From Neocallimastix lanati (nom. inval.) (taxonomy: Eukaryota; Neocallimastigomycota; Neocallimastigomycetes; Neocallimastigales; Neocallimastigaceae), in assembly GCA_016946835.1 (NCBI GenBank), contig JACVTC010000011.1, positions 1,225,001 through 1,280,000 on the forward strand: a stretch of 55,000 nucleotides of DNA. The letters run 5' to 3'. Below, in pieces: positions 40,134 through 52,082 of this stretch. Made by a program: the position numbers and the translations under genes. The notes beneath the pieces were generated by a model, which ran no database searches, had not been told where the DNA came from, and worked only from the letters and a program-made list of their open reading frames with translations. Each line of letters begins with the position of its first letter. The first letter of the stretch is position 1.

Positions 40134-42416
40134 TTAAAATGATATTTTCATCAAAAATCTCAGAATTTTCAGTATTATAAATTGAACCAGCATTTATAAT
40201 CTCTCTTTTATTAAATTTTGGATTTTTGGAAATACCTACACCCTCATGTAAAACTGTCATAATCCATGCACGACGGAAACAACTTAATAAGAGAAGATAT
40301 TCATCATATATTAACGGATATTCACCATTCTTGTAATTAGCATCCAAAATATTCCAATTAGTTTTACAAAATTCATCGGCAGCATCATAAAATTGATTAT
40401 AATTATAAACTCCACCAAGCCCATTAACATCTTCACTGGTATACCAATACTCACTAATACCAAAAAATGGCATTTTAGAAAAATCGGTAACAGGACTATG
40501 AACACCATTAAAAAGACATGGCTCTTTCTCACAAGGCTCTGTCTTATTTAATAATGGATAAATATCGGTTAAACATTGTTTAAGATTTCCTGTACCTTTA
40601 ATATCAATTCTCCAATCACTGATATCATATTCCTTTCCTAGTGCCATCATATCTATTGGTTTATATTCATTCTGTTTAGCATTAATAGGAATACATGGGT
40701 CATCAATAATTAATTCATAATATTTATCTGATGTATCAGTATCTAATTTTATATTGAATTCACCACTTAATCCATCTTCCTTGATAATTTTTTTATCTAC
40801 ATTTTCAATAGCATCATCGTCTTTGTTATCATCTTTAATATTCTCTTCATCATTAAAAATTATTTTTGTATGATCTTCATTACTCATTGGTTTTGTTTCC
40901 TTATTTGAATTTGATGAAGTGGGGGGTAAAGGTGACTTTGAACTTGCTTCGGAGTTTAATTTTTTTGGATACTGATCTGGTAAAGGTGATTTTGCATTCG
41001 TTCTTTTTATTATTTTTATATTATCTATATTATCAATATAAAAGTATTTTTTATTATTTTTTTGAAGATCGAAATTTTTTAATACATAATTGATTCCTTT
41101 TTTTATTAAGGTTTCTATATATCTTCTACGTGTTTCATTCATTCCAAAACCCAAAAAGGTGGTTGAATAAACATTATATGTAGTTTCTTGACCATTTATT
41201 TTATGAAGATTAGTTGATATAACATTTTCTTCATTTTTCAATGATCCTTTAATAAATTGTGATACATCATAAGCAATTTGCGTTGATGCTCCTCCCATAT
41301 CTAGTACACCATATGAAGATAAAATATTATTATTATTATTTTGGGAATTTATTGACGATGAAAAGCCATTTTTCAGATAATTTAAACCAAGCCATCCATA
41401 TAAACCTTCTTCTTCACCAGAAATATTTAAAATTTGTTTACTACAATCAACTAAAAAATCATAATTCTTTTTCAAATAAGAGCATGCTTCTGATAAAATT
41501 GCATTTCTTTTATCTTCCGGAAGTAAACGCATACCTGCGGTAGCATAAATATATATTGGTGTCGATTTTATTTTTTCTTCTGGTATTATATCTAATATTG
41601 GGTCCATCAATAATTTAATATGCTTTGGACCAACTTCTGTTGGTGTATCTTGAAATGTTGATATTCCTTTATTAATTAAAAGTTATGAATATATTTAAGT
41701 AATAAAAAACATAAAAAAAAAAAAAAAAAAAAAATAGAAGAAATTAAAATAAAAAAAATATATTTAATTTTTATTATTATTATAAATATATATAATATAT
41801 ATAAATATATATATATAAAAATATAACTTGTATTACTAATAGAGAGTAAATATATTATTTATTATTAATTTATTACCTCGATTAATTTTATATTGCCAGC
41901 CATCACCTTCTCTTAAACCTCTTTCTATTAAAGGTAAACCATCATCATTTACACCATCTAATTGATTGAAAGTTAAATTATACTGAAATAGTGCTGTCTG
42001 TAAATAGTTTGTATCTCTCCATGAATATATTTGAACTCTTGAACCAGAACTACCAGCATCTACTACTACACCGTAATTTCTAAATTTATCCCAATTTTTT
42101 TCTGAATTATCTAATAATTCTACTTTTTCAAAATAATCTGATTCTCTATATTTATAAAATGCTAATGTTCCATTTATTACTGATATTATTATTAATACTA
42201 ATAGTATTGTTATTTTCTTTTGATTACTCCCTTAAAAATAATATATACATATTTAGAAATTTTTAATAAAAAAAAATAACAATTATAATTTTAAATTTCC
42301 ATAAAAAGTATTTAATTAAATAATAGAGACTTACCTTTTAAAACCCAATAATCAAAATATAGTTTACAGTGTTTAAAAAAAGATCTTGATTTTTGTATTA
42401 TACTTATTTGTTTCAT
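39505..42416 (-). CDS. GDA1/CD39 family apyrase (nucleoside triphosphate diphosphohydrolase), Golgi type
   Basis: Three exons: 42416-42335, 42230-41877, 41666-39505; GT/AG, frame kept, 865 residues. Membrane helices at about 34-53 (ITILLVLIIISVI) and 737-765 near the C-terminus. Apyrase conserved regions: ACR1 DAGSSGSR (85-92), ACR2 ATAGMRLL (187-194), ACR3 with the catalytic Glu in SGEEEGLYGW (227-236), ACR4 LDMGGASTQ (266-274). It should hydrolyse NDPs (GDP/UDP made by glycosyltransferases) and NTPs in the Golgi lumen, supporting protein glycosylation, as yeast Ynd1 and Gda1 do. The two-helix topology fits the Ynd1/NTPDase4-7 side better than single-anchor Gda1. Unusual: an acidic, KSPLP-containing low-complexity insert of about 80 residues (around 360-440) and Asn runs before the last helix. 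The cytosolic tail is about 100 residues. Confidence 0.93.
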
Positions 42417-43202
42417 TTTTTTTTTATAGTCTGTAATAAAAATAATGATGTTTTATTGATATATATATTATTATTTTATTTTTTTTTGTTTAATATTTAT
42501 ACTGTTTAATATTTTATTTTTACTTGTTAATATTTTATTTTATTTTATTTTATTTGTTTTTATTTTATTTTATTTTTATATTTTATGCTTTATTTGTTTA
42601 TTTTTAAAAAGCAAATATCAATAATAGTATCTGCTTTTTTGATTATAATAGAATATTTTTACATCAAAATAATATTTTGGGTATTCAATAAATAAGTAAA
42701 AGAATAAAAAATAAATATTAAATATTTTATTTTATAATAAGGAATAATAATTTTAAATTAAATAATCTAAAAAAAGTGAATTTATTATTCCTCTTTATTT
42801 TTTTATTTTTTTATTTATTTATTTTTATTATGTTTTTTCCCTTCTTTATTTATTTCTATTATTATTGCTATTTTGTTTTATCTTTAATATTCTATATTAT
42901 TTTTTTTTTTTTTTTAATTTTTTAAAGGAAAAAATATATTTATATATATTAAGTAAAAAAAAAGAAGAATTAATAATAATATTAAATAACTTTATTTAAT
43001 AATAAATCACATGTTTCATATTAATGATAATAAATCATAGATTAATGGTTTTTCATCCTGTCATCTAATTATTACTTTTAAAGTTTTGACAAAAATATAG
43101 TAATATTGAAAAAGCACAATATAAAAATATAGGGATTAATCTTTTTTTTTTAATTCATTTAAACTTTAATTTTGAATTAAATTTCATATAATAAAGTTTT
43201 TG

Positions 43203-43236
43203 AATATTACTATTATTCATCATTAATAGTAATATT
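43203..43236. repeat. 13-bp perfect hairpin
   Basis: AATATTACTATTA (43203-43215) and TAATAGTAATATT (43224-43236), 8-nt loop. Just downstream AGCCAC (43247-43252) pairs with GTGGCT (43283-43288). Confidence 0.75.
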
Positions 43237-43436
43237 TTATTATATAAGCCACTAAATTCAATGACTAGATTTTCAAATTAATGTGGCTAGTGTTTTAATT
43301 TATTAATAATTATCATGTGTTAAATTTAATTTAATTTTACCATCAATAATCATATTTAAATAATATTTAGAATAAAATGATTAATAAAATAATTATTTGC
43401 TAATTATAAAAAAATATTTTTTTTTTTGCTTTATTG

Positions 43437-43479
43437 ATAATTGAAAATTAATATATTCATTTACTTAATTTTCAATTAT
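43437..43479. repeat. 14-bp perfect hairpin
   Basis: ATAATTGAAAATTA (43437-43450) and its reverse complement (43466-43479), 15-nt loop. Confidence 0.75.
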
Positions 43480-44127
43480 ACCTAAAAAAAGTAAATAGTT
43501 AATATTGATAAATATTTTTATTATATAAATATTAAAAAAAAAGGTCTTTTAGTATATTTTAAAATGTTTTAATTATTAAAATTATTTTATGTAGAGTTTT
43601 TTTTTTTTAGACAGGTTTTATGTAAAATAATTTTATTATTTAATATTATTTCGTATTATAATGTATTTATGTATGATTATATATATTTTTTATAATTAAA
43701 TAAAAAAACTAAATATATTAATTATTTAATAAATAATTAAAATAGATTTAATATACATTTATATATATAATATTTATTGATTACAATTATAAATTATTAA
43801 AAAATCAGTTTTAATAAAAATTGTGATTAATAAAATAAAAAATAAAAATTATAATAGAGGTAATTAATAATAAAAATAATTATAATAAAAATAATTATAA
43901 TTTTTTTTTCTAAGATATTATAATATAATAAATAAAATACAGAAACAAGAAAATAAATGTAAGAAATAAAAACAAAGAATTCTTTGTTATTGTTATTACT
44001 CTTAAAATATTTTTATATTATAAATACATTAAATTATAACATTTTTATTAATTTAATTAATAATAAAGGATAAATATATAATAAATTAAGAAATATAAAG
44101 GGAAAAATATATATATAATAAATAAAA

Positions 44128-44699
44128 ATGGTAGCATCAGCAATTTTTATATTAGATTTAAAAGGTAAAGTACTCATCTCAAGAAATTACAGAGGTGATA
44201 TTCCAATTAGAAAGATTGAAAAATTTATGCCATTAGTTTTAGCAGCAGAAGAGGAAGAGCAGACGCTGTCACCGATATTGTCAACAGAAGATGGTGTCAA
44301 CTTTTTATATGTTAAACATAATAATTTATATTGTATCCTTTTTATATAATTTATTTATATTTTTTATTTTTTTTTTTTTGCTATTTATCAATAATTCAAA
44401 TATAGATATAAAATAAAATTAAAATATAAAAATAAATGAACTATAAATAATAAATTAGAAGCAAATATATTAATGGATGCAAAAATAAATAATAATTGTA
44501 TAAAACTTTTTTTTTTTTTTTATTTTAGTAAAATAAAAGTAAAAAGTATTAAAAATAATTTAAACACATAATTCAATATAACCATTATTATTTATATTTG
44601 TATATAAACAAACAAACCAATTAATATAATTTATACATATGAATAAGTATTTTTTTAAAATAAATAAAAGTATATACATATATTATTATTATTATTATT

Positions 44700-44745
<46 letters not shown>

Positions 44746-45807
44746 AATATCCAATTATTGATTATTATAAAGAATGTATTTTTTATTTGTTTAAATTATT
44801 GTCTTTAATTCTTCATTTGTTTTATAAAAAAACAATAATAACTAAATACAGTACTTGCAATGACTAAAAAGAATTCTAATGCAGTTACTATATTATTATT
44901 TTTACATAAGCTTATTGAAGTAAATATATAGAATTTTAAAAATTTGGATAATTTCATATAAATTAATAAATAAATAAGAAAAAATATACCAAACAAAAAA
45001 AAAGTTATTCAATTAAATCAATTATAAATGATATCATTGGAAATAATAAATAGGTATTCAAAGAATATTTCAAAGTTTTAGAAGAAGAATCAATTCGTGA
45101 CAATTTCGTTATTATTTATGAATTATTAGATGAAATGATGGATTTCGGTTACCCTCAAACAACAGAATCAAAAATTCTTCAAGAGTATGTACCTTAATCA
45201 TTTAATAAATTTACTTATATTAAGATGATATTAAATATTAATAAACATATATTTCCATAAAAATTTTTATAAAGATATATTACACAAGAAAGTCACCAAT
45301 TGGAAGTTGTTCGTCCACCAGTTGCAGTTACAAATGCTGTATCATGGAGATCTGAGGGTATCAAATATAGAAAGAATGAAGTTTTCTTAGATGTTATTGA
45401 ATCTGTTAATTTATTAGTAAGTCTAATTAATTTGAATATTAATAATAATAAATTTTAAAATAATAATTATACATAAATAAAATTTTAAATTATATAATAT
45501 TATATATTAAGAATTGTAATCTTATATTAAATCATTTTCTTTATATTTAATTCTAAATATGTTTTAAAAATAAAAACATTTTTAAGGTTAATAGTAATGG
45601 TAATGTTTTAAGAAGTGAAATTCTCGGTTCTATTAAGATGAAATGTTTCCTTTCTGGTATGCCAGAATTACGTTTAGGTTTAAATGATAAAGTTATGTTT
45701 GAAACTGCTGGTAAAAGTAATAGTTCAACCAATATTACATAATTTTTTTTTTTTTTTTAAAAAGTAACATATTATAAATTTTAATATGATATAATTAAAA
45801 TGAAATT

Positions 45808-45852
<45 letters not shown>

Positions 45853-46616
45853 TAGGTGCTTCTTCAAAGGGAAAGGCCATTGAAATGGAAGATGTTAAGT
45901 TCCATCAGTGTGTTAGATTATCAAGATTTGAAAATAATCGTACAATCTCCTTTATTCCTCCAGATGGTGAATTTGAATTAATGTCTTACCGTTTAAGTAC
46001 TCAAGTTAAGCCTTTAATTTGGACAGAAGTTATTGTTCAAACACACAGTGGATCAAGAATTGAATACCAAATTAAGGTTAATAAATATCTGTATTGTCAA
46101 AAAGTATTTTAATGATAATACTGATAAGTAAAATACTCAATTTTAAATTATATTTTATATTTTTTAATTGATAAAAATAATTAGGCAAAAGCTCAATTTA
46201 AGCGTCGTTCAACTGCTAATAATGTAGCTATTAGTGTTCCAGTTCCAGAAGATGCTGATACACCAAAATTCAAGGTAAATGATAAAAAATAATAATAATA
46301 ATAATAATAAATAAATAAATAGATTTAAATGATATATTTAAAAGAAAAAAAATATATATATATAATTATTAATAATTGAAAAATAATTATATCAATAAAA
46401 TAATTAATAGTGTTCAATGGGTACTGCTTCATATGCTCCAGAAAAGAATGCAATTATTTGGTCAATAAAACAATTCCAAGGTGGTAAGGAATTTATTCTT
46501 CGTGCTCACTTTGGTCTTCCAAGTGTTAAAAATGGTAAATTATATTATTTAAATAAATAAAAAAGTATATATATATATATATATATATAACATAAATTGT
46601 TTATAATAATTTTAAA

Positions 46617-46686
<70 letters not shown>

Positions 46687-47007
46687 TAAAATATTAATAT
46701 AATAGAGGATGAAAATCAAAAGAAACCACCAATTTCTGTTAAATTTGAAATTCCATACTTTACTACTTCAGGTATTCAAGTTCGTTACTTAAAGGTTGTT
46801 GAAAAGAGTGGATATCAAGCGTTCCCATGGGTTAGATATATTACACAAAACGGAGGTAAGCACAATCTTAAATTTTTACTAGTTTAAATAAAAATTGAAA
46901 AATTACAAATTACTAAATATAAAATAAATAAACGAATATATTTATGAATAGATTACCATCTTCGTATGCCAGAATCTGTTAAAACTGCCAAATTAAGCTC
47001 AATTTAA
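44128..47007 (+). CDS. APM1: AP-1 clathrin adaptor complex medium (mu) subunit
   Basis: Ten exons: 44128-44332, 44852-44919, 45054-45184, 45275-45416, 45587-45716, 45856-46076, 46185-46274, 46411-46534, 46706-46855, 46952-47007. All GT/AG, frame kept, 438 residues, the normal size. N-terminal longin domain (about 1-140; MVASAIFILDLKGKVLISRN), then the mu-homology domain (about 168-438) with VSWRSEGIKYRKNEVFLDV, FHQCVRLSRFEN, FIPPDGEFELMSYRL, AKAQFKRRSTANNV and the end PWVRYITQNGDYHLR. These blocks are the mu1 (AP-1) versions, not mu2 or mu3. It binds YxxPhi sorting signals in cargo at the trans-Golgi network and endosomes. The intron after exon 6 starts GTTAAT, a weak donor. Intron 1 is 519 bp with a 40-bp poly(A) run (about 44704-44744); introns 5 and 8 carry a poly(A) run and a TTA array. 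Confidence 0.97.
46619..46686. repeat. (TTA)n microsatellite in AP-1 mu intron 8
   Basis: About 22 uninterrupted ATT units inside an intron; no effect on coding is expected. Confidence 0.9.
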
Positions 47008-47607
47008 ATATAGAAAATTCAAAAAAAAATTTTTTTTTTTCATATTTAAATAAAAATATTGTTTTTTAATAAAAATATATAGCAAATAAGATAAAGACAG
47101 ATAAAACTTAATAAAATGATAAATAAATTTTAAAATTTAAAATTTTTAAAAGGTTATTATTAATTATATCAATATTTAATTAATAGCAATAAATCATAAA
47201 TTTTAATAGATTTTTTTAAGCAAATAAATTATAATATAAACAATTAAAAAAAAAATAATATAAAAAAAATAAAAATAAAAATTAATAAATTAAAATAAAA
47301 AAAATTAGAATAAAAATAAAAAAATAAAAATAAAAAAATAAAAATAATAAAAAATAAAAAATAATAATAATTTACTAAATAAATTTGTAGAAAAAAAATA
47401 CAATTAAAAAAAAAATAATAAAATAATAAATAATAATAAAAAATTATAAAATAAAATTAAATATATTTATTATTAATTACTAATAATTAATAATAATTTT
47501 ATTGAGTAATATATGTTATTTTAAATTTTATTTATTAATTATATATAGTATAATTTTTATTTTTATTTTTTTTTTGTTTTTATTTATTATTATTAAAAAA
47601 AAATATG
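47008..47607. other. Gene-free spacer, 3' of AP-1 mu
   Basis: A-rich, with AAAATA-type arrays at about 47225-47460. No coding signal. It ends where the LINE sequence begins; a TTATTATTA stretch at about 47584-47594 is a possible but uninformative target-site copy (see 49991). Confidence 0.65.
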
Positions 47608-49793
47608 AAATGGGTCTTTTCCTAAAAAATGGAACTCAGCTTCTATTGTATCAATCCCTAAGAAAGGTGACCTATCAGATTGTAGTAATTATCGAGGTAT
47701 TTCTCTCATTAATGTTGGACTGAAAATCATTTTAAAAATTATAACAGATAGAATATCTACTTAAGCACTCTAACACAATTTCATTAGACCTGAACAATTT
47801 AGCTTTCGCAACCGTGAAGAATGCATTAGTTTATTCATTTCCGTTAGAGAAATATGCCAAAGAAGAAAATTTCAAGGAAAATTCACATATTTAGCCTTTT
47901 TAGATCTTAAAAAAGCTTATGATTCAGTTCCTATTTTTAACATTCTTACTAAATTATATCATTATGGAGTACGTGGTAAATGTTTTGATTTTCTATGTAA
48001 TTTATATACTTCATCTAAAGCTCCTGCTCGATTTGCTTCAATGTTATCAAATGAATTTCCTATTAAAAGAGGTGTTCGTCAAGGTTGTCCATTATCTCCG
48101 ATCTTATTCAATTTATTCATCAATGATATATTAAATGATTGTGAAAAATATGGTGTCAATATTGGAAGAAAAAAAATGTTGTGGTGGACTCTTTGCTGAT
48201 GATGTTCTTCTCATTGCTCCAAGTGCAAAAAATTTAGAAAAATTATTAAAAAAGGTACATAGATGGGCTAATTTAAATGAAATGACTTTTGGTATTGAAA
48301 AATGGGCAACTATGGTTATAAAACCAATGAACTTCCAATCTCCTCCAAATTATAGTGACCCAACCTTCTATTTAGGAATGAATGCTATTCCTAAAGTGTC
48401 TAGTTATATTTATCTTGGTATTCCTTTTTCTAATGATCTCTTACTAGAACACATTATATCTCAAATGCATTTTAAAGTTAGAAAATTCCCTTCTTTCATT
48501 TACACATTTCTTCTCAAATAAACTTATCCCTATTGCATACAAGAAAAAAGTTCTTCAATCTTTTGTTATTAGTAAAGTAATTTATTATTCTCCTTTACTT
48601 GGTTCAAACAAATCTAGAACGGCCAGAATTCAAACATTAATTAATACTGGTCTATTTTGGTGTATCGGCTCATTCTCTAAAAATGGTAAAACAAGTTCAG
48701 AAGACAATGACTATATTAGACATAATTCTACTATGAGTACTTATGCTTTATCTCGAGATCTAAGCATTCCTCCTATTGCTAGTGTTTGCACCGCCTTACA
48801 GATTAAATCATTTGCAAAATGGAGTAAATCAAACTGTATTATAAAGGATCTTATTAAATCTATTCCCAAAATGCATTATTATTCCTGGACTAAAGAATCA
48901 AGAACACTGTATAAAAAAATCAAAAAATATAAATGTGAAAAATATGACGATATTTTAGAACGTTACTGGAAATCAGTTGCCAAATTTCAAGGTATTAAAG
49001 GTCAAAATTACGATTGTAATAAGTTCTCAAACAATAAAGCTATAATTATGCTTAGCTTAAAATATCCCCAATTCAACTTAGGGTTTTCGTGGATTATACG
49101 TTTACGCTGTGGTTATAAATACAATACTACTATTGCTATTAGAATGGGTAGAGTTTCAGAAGATTGTCCCAAGTCTTGCCCCTGTTGTGGCGAAGATAAA
49201 CAATCTTTTGAACATTGGATTTTTAAATGCGATGCTCTTGCATCTTTTAGATGGAATTCTTTAAATTTCATCGATGATCTCTATGTTTTATTCCTTAGGA
49301 AGATTAGAGCGTTTAATCCTCTTTCTTCCTATGACTCTATTTCTAATTTTGAAGATTATATCAATCAATATATATACTTGTTCCTTTCTTGGTGGGACTT
49401 TAGTTTTAAATGAGCTACATTTCGATAGTGGGGAACAGAGACAATTAAATGAACTACTTTTCAAAGGTTCATCTGAGTCACCTGTTCCATAAATTGTGGG
49501 CTTGGCGGAATTCTTAACAAGTGCAATACCTATCATAAGTAGTTCGTTTGAGCTATTATTTGATAGGTATTGCAAAATACCAAACTTATCCAAGAGCGTC
49601 GACGTCGTACTGATAAGGCATAATGATAATACAGGATCGTCATCTATTTCTACGAAGGATGAATCTTGCCCTAGTAGTTCAATAAATGATGAATCCGGAG
49701 AGAGTTTAGTGGACACCACACTATCTATTTTAAAGATGTTACTTCTAGGTTTTATTTCTTTTTTATTTGTTAGGAAGGGAAAAATTCCCGCAT
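47608..49793 (+). pseudogene. LINE ORF2: reverse transcriptase, CCHC knuckle and conserved tail
   Basis: RT motifs in order: GISLINVGLKI (about 47697), RPEQFSFRN (47785), FLDLKKAYDSVP (about 47899; catalytic Asp), RQGCPLSPILFNLFIND (about 48080), FADDVLLIAP (about 48195; FADD is the YADD-box variant) and YLGIPF (about 48410). Then comes a thumb/connection region (YSWTKESR, about 48890) and the knuckle CPKSCPCC...SFEHWIFKC (about 49168-49230). Beyond the knuckle lie DSGEQRQLNEL and GLAEFLTS (about 49425-49520), which also occur in the other copy. Frame changes near 48170, 48515 and 49400 and several stops interrupt it. Confidence 0.88.
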
Positions 49794-49943
49794 AGTACAA
49801 CTTGCCGAAATACATAATATTTTCGAGCTTTTTTATTTTTTTATTTTTTAATTTTTTATTTTTAATTTCAAATGTACTTTTCACCTACATGTATTTTTTA
49901 AATTAAAATTTAATAAAGTTTTGGAAGTGTATTCTCTTCCCTG

Positions 49944-49947
<4 letters not shown>

Positions 49948-49990
<43 letters not shown>
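49948..49990 (+). repeat. Poly(A) tail of the LINE
   Basis: An uninterrupted A run directly after the shared 3' end ...GTCT. It is followed by a TTA array. Confidence 0.9.
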
Positions 49991-49992
<2 letters not shown>

Positions 49993-50444
49993 ATTATTAT
50001 TATTATTTTTTCTCAATTTTTATATATTTATTTATTTATTTTATTTATTTATTATATTTATTTATTTTTATATTTTTATATTTTTATATTTGATTTTTAA
50101 TCTCGATTATATATTCATTATTATTATTAGTATAATAATAATAATAATGAATTTTTTTATTCTTATATACTTTTTACTTAACATTCTGATAAATTATACT
50201 TGAATGAATTAAAAGACATAACATTAATTAATTAACGATACAGGGGTTTGATGCTAAAACTATGCTAAAACTACTATCAAAATCAATCAATCAAAAATAA
50301 AATAAAAATAAAATAAAAATACAATAAAAATACAAATCTTACACATACATAGCATAAAAACCATATCAAATATATTTAATTTCTGGACAGTATATTAATA
50401 AATGATAAAAACCATATTATTTAAAACCCTAAAAATACAGAAAA

Positions 50445-50575
50445 TAATGATTGAACGAACGAATGGTTAAATGAAATGTAGCGAAGGTAGGCGATTGAGA
50501 CTCCAACACAAAGCTTGTGACTGCGTAGAGTTCGAGATCAGCCGAGAGTGAGCGAAATGTAATCAATGAATGAGT
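50445..50575 (+). other. GC-richer patch with a possible Pol III box B
   Basis: The patch stands out by base composition. GAGTTCGAGATC (about 50526-50537) resembles a tRNA box B, and TGGTTAAATGA (50463-50473) loosely resembles box A about 60 bp upstream. CACAA/TTGTG arms (about 50498-50510) lie between. A proper tRNA cloverleaf cannot be drawn, so it may be a decayed SINE head or tRNA relic. Weak call. Confidence 0.35.
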
Positions 50576-51375
50576 AAGAAAAATTATTGAGGAAATTTTT
50601 AATATCATTATTATCAATAATTATTTTAAAAATTTTATTATATTTATATATATTAATTATATTTATTTATATTTATCTGAGTATAAAAGATTGATTTCTT
50701 TTTGTTCTAACGTTTCTTTTAATGCATTTATATCATTATATACATTATAATATTATATTATAAGTGTATATTAAAATTATTTCATAGTTAGATTTAAACC
50801 TATTTAATTAACATGATTAAATAAAATTATAAAAGTGCATATACACTGGACTTTTATATTATTTACAATTTTAATTTTTTTTTTTTTTAAAAACTTTATA
50901 ATTAATTTTTCTTTTTCAGGTTACGTTTGAATCCATTAATTTTCGTTTTTTTATCTATATATTTATGAAAATTTATTATTGTAACTTAAAATAATATAAT
51001 AAAATAATATTTTTATTATAAAATTTTTTTGGATTAATTAATTATTAAAATATATATTATCTGTTCTTTTGGAAATAATATTATTGATTATTACTAATTT
51101 TTTTTTAATATTACTCTAAAAAAAATTTATCACTGTAAGTACATACTAAACGCGATATTAAAAAAAATAATTTATATATATATATATATATTTAATATAA
51201 TTAAATATACGATAAAATAAAAAATCATATTAATAAATATTAAGGAAATATTCTTCATTTAAAACATTTCTTTTAATATATAAATAATTTCTTTTAATTA
51301 AAATAATTTTTTTAATAGTAAAAATTATAATTTATATAAAATCTTTACAGGACAAAACAAAACGAAACAAAAAAA

Positions 51376-51407
<32 letters not shown>

Positions 51408-51413
51408 AATAAT

Positions 51414-51561
51414 TCTTAAAAAAAAAAAGAATTAAAAAAAAAAAAAGAATTAAAAAAAAAAAAAAGAATTAAAAAAAAAAAAAAAATTAAAAAAAAAAAA
51501 GAATTAAAAAAAAAAAAAGAATTAAAAAAAAAAAAAAGAATTAAAAAAAAAAAAAAAAAAG
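51414..51561. repeat. A(10-18)GAATT minisatellite
   Basis: Eight or nine units, each an A run of about 10-18 ending in GAATT (one unit has lost the G). It sits directly before the 3' end of the SINE-like element on the minus strand, separated by about 40 bp of AT-rich sequence. Confidence 0.9.
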
Positions 51562-51594
51562 GAATTAATAATTATATATATTATAATATATAAA

Positions 51595-52082
51595 TTTTTT
51601 TTTTAGGAAGTCTGATCATATTATTCCAGCCACAACAGACAACTAATACCAGACAAATTTTATAGTGGGGTTGTATCAGGATGACCACATATAGTGCTCC
51701 CATGTCATACCATTTCGGCGTCGACAGAATTATAGAACCACATGATTTGGAGTTGTTGGATACGGCAAGCCACAACCACATACACTATAGCATTTTATTA
51801 CTCTACTACATAACCTTTTTCCCAATTAGGAAATCTATATTAACACGTGATGATCACACAAATATATTAACTATTTAGGATTTACAATACTCAGGAATTA
51901 CCCCGCTTCAGGCATGCATACGTAAAACTTAGAAGCACGATCATAGTGTAGACTATGAATTGCTCGATTTAGGTTAGGCTGTCAAATGTGTTATTTTTTA
52001 GATGATAAGGTGGAATCGAACTATGGACTATTGACCCCAGGGTATACGCATTGACCATTGACCCGATCTCACGGAGTTCTAA
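51595..52082 (-). mobile_element. SINE-like element with tRNA-derived head
   Basis: About 490 bp of much higher GC than its surroundings. Read on the minus strand it starts with a tRNA-like region containing box A- and box B-like sequences, continues into a ~400-bp body with no tRNA similarity and no open frame of note, and ends GATCAGACTTCCT followed by an A run (T run 51595-51604 on the plus strand). Tail plus internal Pol III promoter is the standard SINE layout. No second copy is in the window, so family status is inferred. It could instead be a single tRNA-fused retrosequence. Confidence 0.6.
52008..52070 (-). promoter_or_regulatory. tRNA-like Pol III promoter (boxes A and B)
   Basis: On the minus strand, GGGTCAATGGTCAATGCG (52063-52047) has the form of a D-arm/box A, and GTTCGATTCC (52021-52012) is a good box B/T-loop. 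Spacing is that of a tRNA. CCTGGGG between them is placed where an anticodon loop would be and would read TGG (Pro), but the stems do not pair well. This is a tRNA-derived promoter, not a working tRNA. Confidence 0.6.

Larger units (their letters stand above)
42417..44127. other. Divergent intergenic region between apyrase (-) and AP-1 mu (+)
   Basis: About 1.7 kb serving as upstream sequence for both flanking genes, which are transcribed away from each other. It holds TTTTA arrays (42535-42590), T runs and several hairpins (43203-43236, 43247-43288, 43437-43479). I recognise no gene or specific promoter element. Confidence 0.7.
47608..49990 (+). mobile_element. LINE (non-LTR retrotransposon), 5'-truncated, with poly(A) tail
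   Basis: It begins inside ORF2 in the RT domain (SDCSNYRGISLIN) with no endonuclease, the usual 5' truncation of target-primed copies. It ends with AATAAAG (about 49911), GTCT and an ~43-base poly(A) tail (49948-49990). Coding content runs almost to the tail. The same family occurs on the minus strand at 19264-20880 and as a scrap at 34655-34735. Two close stops near 47761-47777 and frameshifts near 48170, 48515 and 49400 make it inactive. Confidence 0.9.
49991..51594. other. Gene-free spacer with a tRNA-like patch and an A-rich minisatellite
   Basis: Apart from the two features listed separately (50445-50575 and 51414-51561) the stretch is AT-rich with TTTA, ATTTT and AT arrays (AT run 51378-51402). 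No coding signal. Confidence 0.7.

Noticed and set aside
44805-44996. Minus-strand frame with membrane-like residues
   Set aside because: Antisense of AP-1 mu exon 2 and its introns.
49991-50010. Target-site duplication of the plus-strand LINE (TTATTATTA on both sides)
   Set aside because: The same trinucleotides occur all over the window, so the match carries no weight.
52005-52080. A functional tRNA gene (possible TGG anticodon)
   Set aside because: Box A/B are present but acceptor, anticodon and T stems do not pair; better explained as the head of a SINE-like element.
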